From positions 1 to 8,618 of the forward strand of contig CAKMQO010000154.1 in assembly GCA_927911695.1 (NCBI GenBank): a stretch of 8,618 nucleotides of DNA, given 5' to 3'. This document shows, piece by piece, positions 1 through 8,538 of this stretch. The stretch is from an uncultured Gemella sp. (GTDB lineage: Bacteria; Bacillota; Bacilli; Staphylococcales; Gemellaceae). Within the stretch, counting starts at the first letter, position 1; every line of letters starts with the position of its first letter. The notes beneath the pieces were generated by a model. The model had not been told where the DNA came from. It was given only the letters and a program-made list of their open reading frames with translations, and did not search any database. The translations under genes and the position numbers were made by a program.

Positions 1-1367
1 CTGAATAGAACTTCATATCCAGAATTTGGTTTAATTTTTTTACGAAGTTCTGCTAGTAAATCCCCTATCTTTTTAGTTTCAGGCCACTCTATATCCTTGT
101 CTTTTATACTATCATCAACCTTACCAAATCGTTTATTATAATCATCTTGTCGAATTTTAATAGTATTAACATTTTCTTTATAGTTTGCTTTTACTATAAT
201 ACTATTGTCGATACTAATTTCAGATAAATTCTTAATTTCACTAATTTTAGAATTATCTTTTGCATCTATAATAGTATAGCTATCAACATGATATTTTTCT
301 CTATCAAAGAACTTAGTATCTATTTCACTTAGTTTTTGACCGGTTAGCAACGTCACTTCTTTCTTAGTAATACCGTTATCCAATAATATTTTTGTATTAT
401 ATTTTGCTTCAATTTTTATATTATTTCCTAGTACTTGAGAATTTGAAACTTTCTTGTCATCTAAATAATAACCAGAAAAATCATAACTTGAATCATTACT
501 AGTTATATCTTTAATTTCATTTTCTTTAATGAAGTCACCAAACGATACTCCCTGTTTGATTAAAAACTCTTTATTATTCTTCTTAAATACCGAAGGATAT
601 TCTATTTTTACATTATTCCAATATTCTTTATCCTGCGATAATTGTACTTCTATTTTTTTCGATAAATATGGAACTTCTATATTCTCCGAACTTGTTTCCT
701 TACCATCAACCAATATTTTAGCTTTTGTATAACTATAATATTTATCAGGACGATAATACTGCTCTATTTCATATGGTAAAACTGAGACCTTATCATCCTT
801 AGGGGAATTTCTTAATTCAATCGTTCTATTTACTACCTCTTTTTTACCTTCTTTTACTACTAGATTAATATTTTTTTTAGTAAAATATATTTGACTTGAT
901 TTAGAATATTCAAGATTCTCTATATTTCCTCTATTATCCATGTCATAACTCATAACATTCATTATTATTCTACTATTTGGAACAAAAAGTTTTAATAGAC
1001 TTCTATCAACTATTTTTCCAGTTCCACTTTTTTTCAGCTGTACTCTGAACAATTCACTCGGAATATTATTGCTATCAAGAGAGTAGAAAATTAGATAATT
1101 ATATGAATTCTTTTTATAACTCAATAATTCTGCACTATACTCCAATTCTTCCATATTACTCTGAATTAGATTATTTTTTATAACAGGAAGAGAGTAACTT
1201 CTACTTTTAGAGAATAAATCAAAATTAAATATATTATTCCTTAGTACTGTATCCATTACAGTTGTATTATAATCTGTAAAATAATCTGCTTTTGTCTCTG
1301 AACTTGCAACTGTAATTAAGCTAAAACATAACAATCCAGAACTTATAAATTTACAATATTTCAACAT
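1..1367 (-). CDS. Secreted modular surface protein, N-terminal 455 residues (C-terminus off window)
   Basis: An uninterrupted frame runs from the ATG at 1367 to the left edge. The start is fixed by a strong Shine-Dalgarno AAGGAGG (1378-1372), four bases upstream. Residues 1-27 look like a type I signal peptide: a short basic start (MLKYCK), a hydrophobic core (about 7-20), and a likely cut after ETKA before DYF. The cysteine at 14 does not sit in a lipobox. Residues 28-165 are Ser/Asn/Tyr-rich with no family I recognise. From about 252 there are roughly 72-residue modules, 252-323 and 324-396, closing with the similar endings IKIEAKY and IIVKANY; a third starts at about 397 and runs off the edge. 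Module 1 also contains GYYLDDKKV. This resembles the beta-grasp-like Listeria-Bacteroides/InlB B-type repeats of Gram-positive surface proteins, but the assignment is inference. An LPXTG or other anchor would lie outside the window. A role in adhesion or the cell wall is plausible but not shown. Confidence 0.85.
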   Translation of the reverse strand, partial: MLKYCKFISSGLLCFSLITVASSETKADYFTDYNTTVMDTVLRNNIFNFDLFSKSRSYSLPVIKNNLIQSNMEELEYSAELLSYKKNSYNYLIFYSLDSNNIPSELFRVQLKKSGTGKIVDRSLLKLFVPNSRIIMNVMSYDMDNRGNIENLEYSKSSQIYFTKKNINLVVKEGKKEVVNRTIELRNSPKDDKVSVLPYEIEQYYRPDKYYSYTKAKILVDGKETSSENIEVPYLSKKIEVQLSQDKEYWNNVKIEYPSVFKKNNKEFLIKQGVSFGDFIKENEIKDITSNDSSYDFSGYYLDDKKVSNSQVLGNNIKIEAKYNTKILLDNGITKKEVTLLTGQKLSEIDTKFFDREKYHVDSYTIIDAKDNSKISEIKNLSEISIDNSIIVKANYKENVNTIKIRQDDYNKRFGKVDDSIKDKDIEWPETKKIGDLLAELRKKIKPNSGYEVLF

Positions 1368-1392
1368 TTCTCCTCCTTCCTTATTAATTTCT

Positions 1393-1401
1393 ATTATACC
1401 A
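1393..1401 (-). promoter_or_regulatory. Extended -10 promoter for the secreted modular protein gene
   Basis: On the minus strand this reads TGGTATAAT, a perfect -10 hexamer with the extended TGn element. It lies about 26 bases before the start codon at 1367, so the leader is very short. No good -35 hexamer sits 16-18 bases upstream, which is common with extended -10 promoters. A second TATAAT lies a little further upstream on the same strand, near 1419-1424, without better support. Confidence 0.6.
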
Positions 1402-1501
1402 TATTCTATAATAACAATTATATAAAATATCGTTAAAATAAAACTAAATATTATCACATAACTTTAAAATACATTCTATTGATATATAGATTCAAATACC
1501 A

Positions 1502-1538
1502 TAAAATTGACCTATAAGTGTATCACTTATAGGTCAAT
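1502..1538 (-). terminator. Rho-independent terminator after the acidic ORF
   Basis: A perfect 15-bp inverted repeat (arms 1506-1520 and 1524-1538) has a 3-base loop and begins 17 bases past the stop codon of the 98-residue ORF. On the minus strand it is followed by TTTTAT. The plus-strand exit is GTTTTA, so it could also act weakly in the other direction, although no plus-strand gene was found. It separates the acidic ORF from the secreted protein gene. Confidence 0.85.
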
Positions 1539-1555
1539 GTTTTATTAATGTTATT

Positions 1556-1852
1556 TTAAGCTTCACTTATGTTTTCTAACATTATTTGATCATTAGATAT
1601 ACTAACTTCATCATATTCGTAATCATCCGCAAAATCGTACGAATACTCCTTATATAGGAACATTTCATTAGAGTAATCTAAAAACTCCTCCTCTGGAGTA
1701 GAAAACTCTACTTCATTATAACTTTCATCAGCGTAATCTGATAAAATTTCATCTTCATAGTCTATTTCAGTATTGAAGTCCTGGGAATATTCATCATCTT
1801 GCCCGTACCTGGGATCCGGCGACTCCAAACTAGATAAGTTCATTGTATACAT
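1556..1852 (-). CDS. Very acidic, tyrosine-rich 98-residue protein of unknown function
   Basis: I do not recognise a family. The start at 1852 is supported by AAGGAG six bases upstream; a second in-frame ATG at 1843 is less well placed. Of 98 residues I count 31 Asp/Glu and only one Arg and one Lys, a net charge near -29, plus 12 Tyr and 5 Phe. There is no signal peptide, membrane segment or cysteine. The acidic-aromatic pattern (for example DYEDE, YDFADDYEYDE) runs throughout, suggesting a disordered or highly charged cytoplasmic protein. Its own near-consensus promoter (1888-1916), good ribosome site and strong terminator (1502-1538) argue that it is a real expressed gene rather than chance. 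It lies 60 bases downstream of cinA and could also be reached by read-through. Acidic DNA mimics and small acidic chaperone-like tails are possible analogies only; no function is assigned. Confidence 0.75.
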   Translation of the reverse strand: MYTMNLSSLESPDPRYGQDDEYSQDFNTEIDYEDEILSDYADESYNEVEFSTPEEEFLDYSNEMFLYKEYSYDFADDYEYDEVSISNDQIMLENISEA

Positions 1853-1887
1853 AAAAATCTCCTTAAATATCTTTTTTTATTATCATA

Positions 1888-1916
1888 ATTATACATAATA
1901 GTTTAACTTTTTTCAA
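1888..1916 (-). promoter_or_regulatory. Near-consensus sigma-A promoter for the acidic ORF
   Basis: The minus strand carries TTGAAA (1916-1911), a 17-base spacer and TATAAT (1893-1888). This matches the vegetative consensus at 11 of 12 positions with ideal spacing, and is the best promoter in the window. The -35 box overlaps the cinA stop codon (1915-1913). The start codon of the acidic ORF lies 36 bases beyond the -10 box. Confidence 0.75.
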
Positions 1917-3191
1917 GCAAAACTATAGTTTTTCAAAATATTTTTTCTAACCTCATCAAGTGCTTCTACGCTTGCTCTAAAGCGGATTAACTCCCTATCT
2001 CCAACAAATAAACACTCTTTTACAGAAACATCTCCTTGAGCATATACAGCTATATAAACTAATCCAACAGGCTTTCCACTTTCATCACTATTTGGTCCAG
2101 CTATTCCAGTTGTAGCAATAGCAAAATCACTATTTAGTCTCTTCGCTACTCCTAGGGACATCTCTCGGGCAACCTCTTCACTAACCGCACCGAATTTTTC
2201 TAAAGTTTCTTCTTTTACTCCTAATGTAGTAATCTTAGATTTATTTGAATAACATACAACTCCTTCTAATAATGAATTTGAAATTCCACTTTTTTCTACT
2301 AGCATTTCTGCTATTTTTCCACCAGTAAGAGATTCTGCTATAGAAATTGTATAATTATTTTCAATAAGAAGATTAGCTACTGCACTATTCAATTCTGTTT
2401 GTGAACTAGATACATCTTCATCTCCAACTAAATAAATATATTCCCCTACGCCTTCTCTACTCTCTATTTCTTCCAGTTGACGATTTATCATGTCCTCACA
2501 TTCATGTTTATCTTCAGCACTCGCAGTAATTCTTAATAGCACCTCACCCGTTTTCGCATATAATGCTAAAGTAGGATTAGTCTGTCTATCCATTATATCT
2601 TTGATTTTTGTTTCTAAAAGTGATTCACCAATACCATAGAATCTTACATATTTTGAAATAAATTGTTTCTTACTGTATTTTTCTAAATAAGGTTTAACAC
2701 TTTTCTCAAACATATCTCGCATTTCTCTTGGAGGACCAGGCATTAAGATAATACGTTTATTATTTTCTTCAATTATTATTCCTGGAGCTGTACCACAGAA
2801 ATTTTCTAATACTATAGCTCCCTCAGGAATCATAGCTTGTTTTTTTATTATTTTCTGTAATTACATTTCTACCAGCTCTCGTCAATCTCTCAAGAATTTT
2901 CACCCAAGAATATTCATGAAAATAAAAATCCCTTCCAAAAAATTCCGCTGCACATTCTTTAGTTATATCATCATCAGTAGGTCCCAAGCCACCAGTAATT
3001 ATAACCGTATCATTTTCTGAAAATGCAATATCTAAAGTTTTAAGTAATCTTTCTCGATTATCTCCTACTGTAGTTTGCCTAAAGACTGCTAATCCAAGTG
3101 CTGCTAGTCCTTTTGATAAATATGCTGTATTAGTATTTACTATATCACCTAATAATAATTCTGTTCCAACAGAAACTATTTCAACTCTCAT
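1913..3191 (-). CDS. cinA: CinA family protein (MoCF-like domain plus NMN deamidase domain), one frameshift
   Basis: Start: ATG 3191 with GAGG (3202-3199) seven bases upstream; an in-frame TTG at 3206 has no such support. The frame breaks at an A7 run (plus-strand T7, 2840-2846). Removing one A joins the N-terminal piece, which otherwise stops near 2823, to the C-terminal piece as TENNKKQAMIPEG, giving 425 residues, normal for the family. Residues 1 to about 170 form the MoaB/MoCF-like domain (COG1058): VGTELLLGD (8-16), GGLGPTDDD (67-75) and MPGPP (150-154). The C-terminal CinA/PncC domain carries AESLTGG (285-291) and TTGIAGP (360-366). Family knowledge: the C-terminal domain deamidates nicotinamide mononucleotide for NAD recycling, the N-terminal domain relates to ADP-ribose pyrophosphatase activity, and cinA is competence-induced in streptococci. 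recA, a common cinA neighbour, does not follow it here. No terminator follows. Confidence 0.9.
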
Positions 3192-3198
3192 AAATAAA

Positions 3199-3202
3199 CC
3201 TC
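3199..3202 (-). promoter_or_regulatory. Ribosome binding site that sets the cinA start
   Basis: GAGG on the minus strand lies seven bases before the ATG at 3191. It falls downstream of the alternative TTG at 3206, so it excludes the longer reading MRGLF-. Confidence 0.6.
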
Positions 3203-3232
3203 GCAAAATTTACTAATTTTCTTCTTAATTCT

Positions 3233-3238
3233 ATTCTA
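3233..3238 (-). promoter_or_regulatory. Possible cinA -10 box
   Basis: The minus strand reads TAGAAT, preceded directly by TG, about 41 bases before the cinA start and downstream of the pgdA terminator. The hexamer 17 bases upstream (TTTATT) is a poor -35. It is the best candidate in the gap, but weak. Confidence 0.3.
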
Positions 3239-3285
3239 CATCATAACAGCCGAAAAATAAATAATCTAGTCCTAAAGTACTTTCA

Positions 3286-3332
3286 TTAAAAATAAGAAAG
3301 CTCAATGAACTTATTCACTGAACTTTCTTATT
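3286..3332 (-). terminator. Rho-independent terminator after pgdA
   Basis: A 19-base-pair stem (arms 3314-3332 and 3291-3309) with a 4-base loop begins three bases after the pgdA stop codon. The two non-Watson-Crick positions are G-U pairs in the minus-strand RNA but A-C mismatches in the plus-strand RNA, so the hairpin is built for minus-strand transcripts. It exits into a TTATTTTTAA stretch. Confidence 0.85.
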
Positions 3333-3335
3333 ACT

Positions 3336-4711
3336 CTATTCTCTATTTGTATATTTTTGATGCAGTTCTAACTGATCCCCCATAAGTTCTTCAACTGTTA
3401 CTAATTCAAATCCTTGTTCTGTTAAGTATTGAAGTACTGTAGGTAAAGCATCAATCGATGTTTGATGCACATCATGCATTAATATTATTGAGCCTGGTTT
3501 AGTTTTTCGAACTTCCTTCATTATTGAAGCCGTATTACGATTCTTCCAATCTAGTGTGTCTATGTCCCATAATATAAATGACTGATCAACGGCTGCTTGA
3601 ATAGTAGAATTTATTCCACCATACGGCGGTCTCATTATATGTACATCTTGACCACTTACCTTTTTCAAAGCTTCAGTAGTATCATTTATCTGACTTTTAG
3701 CTTGTTCTAAACTAATCTTAGTTAATAATGGATGACTCCATGAATGGTTTCCAATTTGGTGACCTTCTGCAACAACTTGCTTAATAATATTTTCATTTCC
3801 AGCAACAGCACGTCCTACCATGAAGAATGTAGCTTTTGCATTATATTTTTTCAATAATTCCAAAGCAACTGGTGTGGTATTAGGATTTGGACCATCATCA
3901 AATGTTAAAGCTACAGCTTTTCTACTTCTCTTCTTAATATACTCATTATATTTTTCTAAATCCTCACCCTTTAGATATGTTTCATCAATAAATTTAAATA
4001 AATCATTAACCGGTATTTCTACCGAATTAATATCTTCTTTATTTGACTCTACATTAATATTGAACTTAGAGTCATTATAGTTAAATTTCCATGTAGCCAT
4101 ATCTTGATCTCGAAGATTTATAATATTTTGATTTATAACTTCTTCAGATACCCCTTTTACAGCTAGTTGTTGCTTTATTTTAGATAAAAATTTCTGTTTT
4201 GCAATATCTGGTGAACTAAATAAACTAGATAATGTAAATTCTTTATTATCTTTATCTAAATAAATACTTGAGATTATTGATTCGCTAGCAGATTCAACTT
4301 TTCTTGCTTCTACTTTATGTGAGATTTTCTTTAAATTTAATTCATTTACATTAGCAAAATTTGATTCTTTTTCTTCTACTCCATAAAATACTACTTCTTT
4401 AATGTCCTTATCGAAGTTTAAACTCCCTTCTACTAATCCTTTTGTAACATCATTTAAACGTTTCTTAATCTCACTAGATTGTTCAGTGTTTAAGTTTGGT
4501 GAATAAACTTTAACATATTTATCTCCTAACCATCCCGCTTTAATACTACTGTTTTTAGCTAACTCAGATTTATCTCCATCTTCAACTACTTTTTCATCTC
4601 AGATTGAAAATTATATTCTTGCCATTTTTGATATGCTGTATCTCCAAAAAATAATAAAAACGTGCATACTATCATACATAACACGGCTAGTATAATACCT
4701 AATCTCTTCAT
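3336..4711 (-). CDS. pgdA: Membrane-anchored peptidoglycan N-acetylglucosamine deacetylase (PgdA type), one frameshift
   Basis: Start: ATG 4711 with AAGGAGGG (4727-4720) eight bases upstream. The first frame stops after 41 codons; adding one A to the A5 run (plus T5, 4590-4594) restores a single 458-residue protein, close to pneumococcal PgdA (463). Residues 5-22 form an N-terminal membrane anchor. About 150-250 resembles the RsiV-like DUF3298 region. The NodB deacetylase domain from about 264 to 445 has all five motifs: TFDDGP (270-275, Asp272/273), NHSWSHP (His323 and His327, metal ligands), RPPYGG (Arg361), LDWKN (Asp388) and LMHDVH (His413). Family knowledge: PgdA removes the N-acetyl group from cell-wall GlcNAc outside the membrane and gives lysozyme resistance. 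The active-site domain lies wholly downstream of the break, in a long open frame whose first ATG is only at 4100. It is a single-gene unit with its own terminator. An alternative is another NodB-family cell-wall or polysaccharide deacetylase; the anchor-linker-NodB order favours PgdA. Confidence 0.88.
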
Positions 4712-4775
4712 TATTTATTCCCTCCTTAATATATTTTATTCAATTTATCTTTTGGGCCAATCCCATCCATTAATT

Positions 4776-4781
4776 ATTATA
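4776..4781 (-). promoter_or_regulatory. Likely pgdA -10 box
   Basis: A perfect TATAAT on the minus strand, with TG directly before it, lies about 65 bases ahead of the pgdA start. The hexamer 17 bases upstream (TGGAGT) matches the -35 consensus at only three positions. It lies between the cshA terminator and the pgdA ribosome site, as expected for an independent promoter. Confidence 0.45.
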
Positions 4782-4844
4782 CATTAAACAATTAAATTAC
4801 TCCAGTAAAATTTAAACAAAAGTATACAACTACTTTTTTTATAG

Positions 4845-4875
4845 ATAAAAAGATATTAACAATATTGCTAATACC
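4845..4875 (-). terminator. Rho-independent terminator after cshA
   Basis: An 11-bp stem (arms 4865-4875 and 4852-4862, two G-U pairs in the minus-strand RNA) with a very small loop is followed by TTTTTAT on the minus strand. It begins 10 bases after the cshA stop codon. Confidence 0.75.
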
Positions 4876-4885
4876 TTTTTTATGT

Positions 4886-6361
<1,476 letters not shown>

Positions 6362-6402
6362 TTATTCAATTTTATATACTGTCTTATTTATATAACCTGT
6401 TA

Positions 6403-6411
6403 ATTATAGCA
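6403..6411 (-). promoter_or_regulatory. Extended -10 promoter for cshA
   Basis: The minus strand reads TGCTATAAT, a perfect -10 with the extended TG element, about 57 bases before the cshA start. The -35 region (TTTATT at 17-base spacing) is weak. It implies an untranslated leader of about 50 bases; I see no clear structure in it. Confidence 0.6.
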
Positions 6412-6500
6412 TGAAAATTGAAAATAATAAAGAAATAAGGGTAAACTACAGAAAAATCATATTACTTCACTTTAATTTATACATCTCTTTCATATATTTA

Positions 6501-6542
6501 AAATAAAATAATAGCATAGTAGTTATTTAACCGCTATGCTAT
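6501..6542 (-). terminator. Rho-independent terminator after the serine hydrolase gene
   Basis: A 15-position stem (arms 6528-6542 and 6511-6525, one mismatch and one G-U pair) with a 2-base loop is followed by TATTTTATTT on the minus strand. It lies 45 bases past the hydrolase stop. The plus-strand side has no U-tract, so it acts on minus-strand transcripts. Confidence 0.8.
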
Positions 6543-6587
6543 CATCATTTCATATATTAACAAATAATTTTCACATTATATATTTTT

Positions 6588-7537
6588 TTACATATTATTA
6601 TTCGTGATTTCATCAATTTTCTTAGCTATATTTTTTATACTTTGTCCCGATTTACTTAGATTATTAGTATATATTAATAACATATAATCCTTATCACCAA
6701 AAACGATTGCTGTATCATGATAGTTTGTATCTATCGCACCATACTTACTTGCCACTTTTTTATTTGGGATACCATCCTTAATCCATTCTCCTTCTTTAGA
6801 ATCCTCAAGGTATTTCATTAGTTCAGAATATTTATCGCGTTCTTTATATAACTTCGTCCAAACCAACTCCATCATAGCTGGAGTAATTTTATTATTTTGA
6901 GCTTCTTCTTGAGGTAATTTCACACCAAGTTCAGCTAAATATTTTACTACCACATCAGCTGCTGTTGCACTATTACCCATCAGCATATTTGTAGCAGTAT
7001 TATCAGAATATTGAATCATATTTGTAGTACGTACTCTAATTTATAACTATCTTTCTTTTGACTATTAGTTATTTGCCCATTACCATCTTCTAGGAATTTT
7101 TCATTATAAACTATATCAGCATCTTTAGATATTTCACCATTCCTAATACGATCATATATCTTCATCGCATATATTACTTTTATCGTACTAGCTGCTGTAA
7201 AGTAATGCGTATCCTCCTGAGCATAACGATATCCTGTAGAAAAGTTTTTATATACAACACCTATTTCATTATTTCCTTTGTACTGTTCTATTAGATTCTC
7301 CATAGCTTCATTCAATTCTATTTCACTAAGCTTTTTATTCTCAACCACTGGTTCTTTTTGTTTATTTTCTTCATTCTGAGCTTCTTGTTGAGCAACTTCC
7401 TGCTGTTTAATAGCGTCTTTTTTAGCCTTAATATGTGCACCTGCTGAAAATACACCGTAAATAATTAAAATCACTGCTGTTGATTCAATTATAAACTTTA
7501 AAATTCGCTTCCAAGTTCTCTTCACTACCTTACTCAC
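6588..7537 (-). CDS. Membrane-anchored class-A beta-lactamase-like serine hydrolase, one frameshift
   Basis: Two overlapping pieces (7537-7016 and 7019-6588) join if one A is added near 7029 (GTACTACAAATATG to GTACTAACAAATATG), giving 316 residues reading EYVLTNMIQYSDNTA. Residues 12-33 form a membrane segment after a basic start, so the domain should face outward. Residues 38-70 are a Lys/Gln/Glu-rich linker. The catalytic domain has SxxK (STIK, 117-120), SDN (178-180) and KYG (265-267) in place of the usual KTG/KSG. The region between SDN and ITPAMM is short and shows no ExxLN, so the omega-loop Glu166 of true class A beta-lactamases appears absent. I infer a penicillin-binding-protein-like or peptidoglycan-related hydrolase, or an esterase, rather than drug resistance. 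The start is uncertain: GTG 7537 has poor ribosome-site spacing, and GTG 7525 (reading MKRTWKRIL) is possible. It lies between two terminators, hence is monocistronic. Confidence 0.85.
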
Positions 7538-7703
7538 ATCCTTTATCTATAATATTCTTATACTAGTTTACTACATAACAACTGTTTTAACAATAATTTC
7601 ACGAAAATATTCTTAAAAATAAAATTTACATTTTGATTTAAAATTATCTACTCTAACATCCCAGTACTATCCATGTTCTTATTAAAAGGTTAATTCAATT
7701 GTT

Positions 7704-7734
7704 AAAAGAGTAATCCAAAGTTTTTGAATTACCC
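7704..7734 (-). terminator. Rho-independent terminator after the acetyltransferase gene
   Basis: A 12-bp stem (arms 7723-7734 and 7708-7719, two G-U pairs in the minus-strand RNA) with a 3-base loop is followed directly by TTTT on the minus strand. It begins 10 bases after the acetyltransferase stop codon. Confidence 0.85.
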
Positions 7735-7744
7735 TTCTATAACT

Positions 7745-8500
7745 TTACAGATTGCTCTTCAAATAAAAATCTTGCTCAGATATTTTTGAAAATCCCATAT
7801 TTTCATACATATATTTTGGAGTATCATTGGCATCAACAACCAAAATAACATTTTCTTTTCTTTCATTGTTTATTGCAAAGTTAATGATGTGCTTAGCAAT
7901 TCCACGATTTCTATATTCTGGTGCTATATATAGATTATCGATTTCAAAGAAATTATTTTTCACAATAATATTAGCAGATCCTACAATCTTTTCACCATCT
8001 TTAGCTACTAGCTGTTTAATACTTTCAGATCTAATATTTTCATAAAGTAAAGTCTGATTATGCTCAGCCCACTCTTCATTACTAGCTTCTATATCTATTT
8101 TATATTGAAATTTTAAATATCTATTTAAATCAATTTTTTGTAGATATTCTACTTCAAAATCACTTGGCTCTTGTTCTATAAAATTTCTAGTGTTTAAATA
8201 ATATAAATTAAGATTGATTTCACTAAAACTTTCCTTTTTTAAATATCTCTTTAATTTTCTCGATAATGTAACATTTTCCATTGCTGCTAAATGAATAAAA
8301 TTTACACCCTTATCTCTAAAGAAATTTCTACAAGAAGAAATATAGTATTCAAGCTCGTCTACAGTAGTAGGCTCTTTTTTCATTAATAAATAATTTCCAC
8401 TAAAATATAATTTTGATTTTAATGTTTGATAAATTACATAACTATCTGTTTCAACTACCGACTTTGCTCTCGAATAAATATCTTTAAAACTATAATCCAT
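7745..8500 (-). CDS. GNAT-family N-acetyltransferase
   Basis: This is a complete 251-residue protein with no frameshift. The ATG at 8500 is the start because AGGAGGT (8514-8508) sits eight bases before it; an in-frame GTG at 8509 overlaps that ribosome site and is not credible. Residues 1 to about 110 form an N-terminal region without a motif I can name (a low-GC Gram-positive extension such as DUF5613 is possible but unverified). The C-terminal GNAT fold spans about 113-247. Motif A is IDNLYIAPEYRNRGIA (187-202), with the R-x-x-G-x-A acetyl-CoA pyrophosphate loop at 197-202, and the later DANDTPKYMYENMGF (223-237) is the typical motif B ending. It should transfer an acetyl group from acetyl-CoA to an amine; the substrate (small molecule, peptide or protein) cannot be told. 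It starts 38 bases after the stop of the His-tail gene with no promoter between, suggesting cotranscription, and ends at a clear terminator. Confidence 0.9.
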   Translation of the reverse strand: MDYSFKDIYSRAKSVVETDSYVIYQTLKSKLYFSGNYLLMKKEPTTVDELEYYISSCRNFFRDKGVNFIHLAAMENVTLSRKLKRYLKKESFSEINLNLYYLNTRNFIEQEPSDFEVEYLQKIDLNRYLKFQYKIDIEASNEEWAEHNQTLLYENIRSESIKQLVAKDGEKIVGSANIIVKNNFFEIDNLYIAPEYRNRGIAKHIINFAINNERKENVILVVDANDTPKYMYENMGFSKISEQDFYLKSNL

Positions 8501-8507
8501 AACTAAC

Positions 8508-8514
8508 ACCTCCT
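8508..8514 (-). promoter_or_regulatory. Ribosome binding site that sets the acetyltransferase start
   Basis: The minus-strand AGGAGGT is a near-perfect Shine-Dalgarno with eight bases to the ATG at 8500. It overlaps the alternative GTG at 8509, which rules out the three-residue longer reading. Confidence 0.8.
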
Positions 8515-8538
8515 ATTCTTAATGTATTTTTCATTGTA

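Noticed and set aside
529..732. Plus-strand open frame of 67 codons
   Set aside because: Antisense to the continuous 455-codon secreted protein frame, with no ribosome site or promoter of its own.
2820..2850. Programmed -1 ribosomal frameshift at the cinA A7 run
   Set aside because: A -1 shift at this run reaches a stop within a few codons; the joining shift is +1, for which no known signal is visible.
3820..4080. Plus-strand open frame of 86 codons
   Set aside because: Antisense to the conserved NodB deacetylase region of pgdA; hydrophobic, low-complexity translation typical of an antisense shadow.
3336..4100. Deacetylase as a soluble 254-residue protein starting at 4100
   Set aside because: The same frame stays open with protein-like sequence up to about 4596, and 4100 has no ribosome site; the proper start with anchor is at 4711.
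4820..4840. Small 7-bp hairpin followed by a T run on the plus strand
   Set aside because: A/T-only apart from one pair, too weak, and no plus-strand gene lies upstream; the clear cshA terminator is next to it.
7827..8045. Plus-strand open frame of 72 codons
   Set aside because: Antisense to the GNAT domain of the acetyltransferase.
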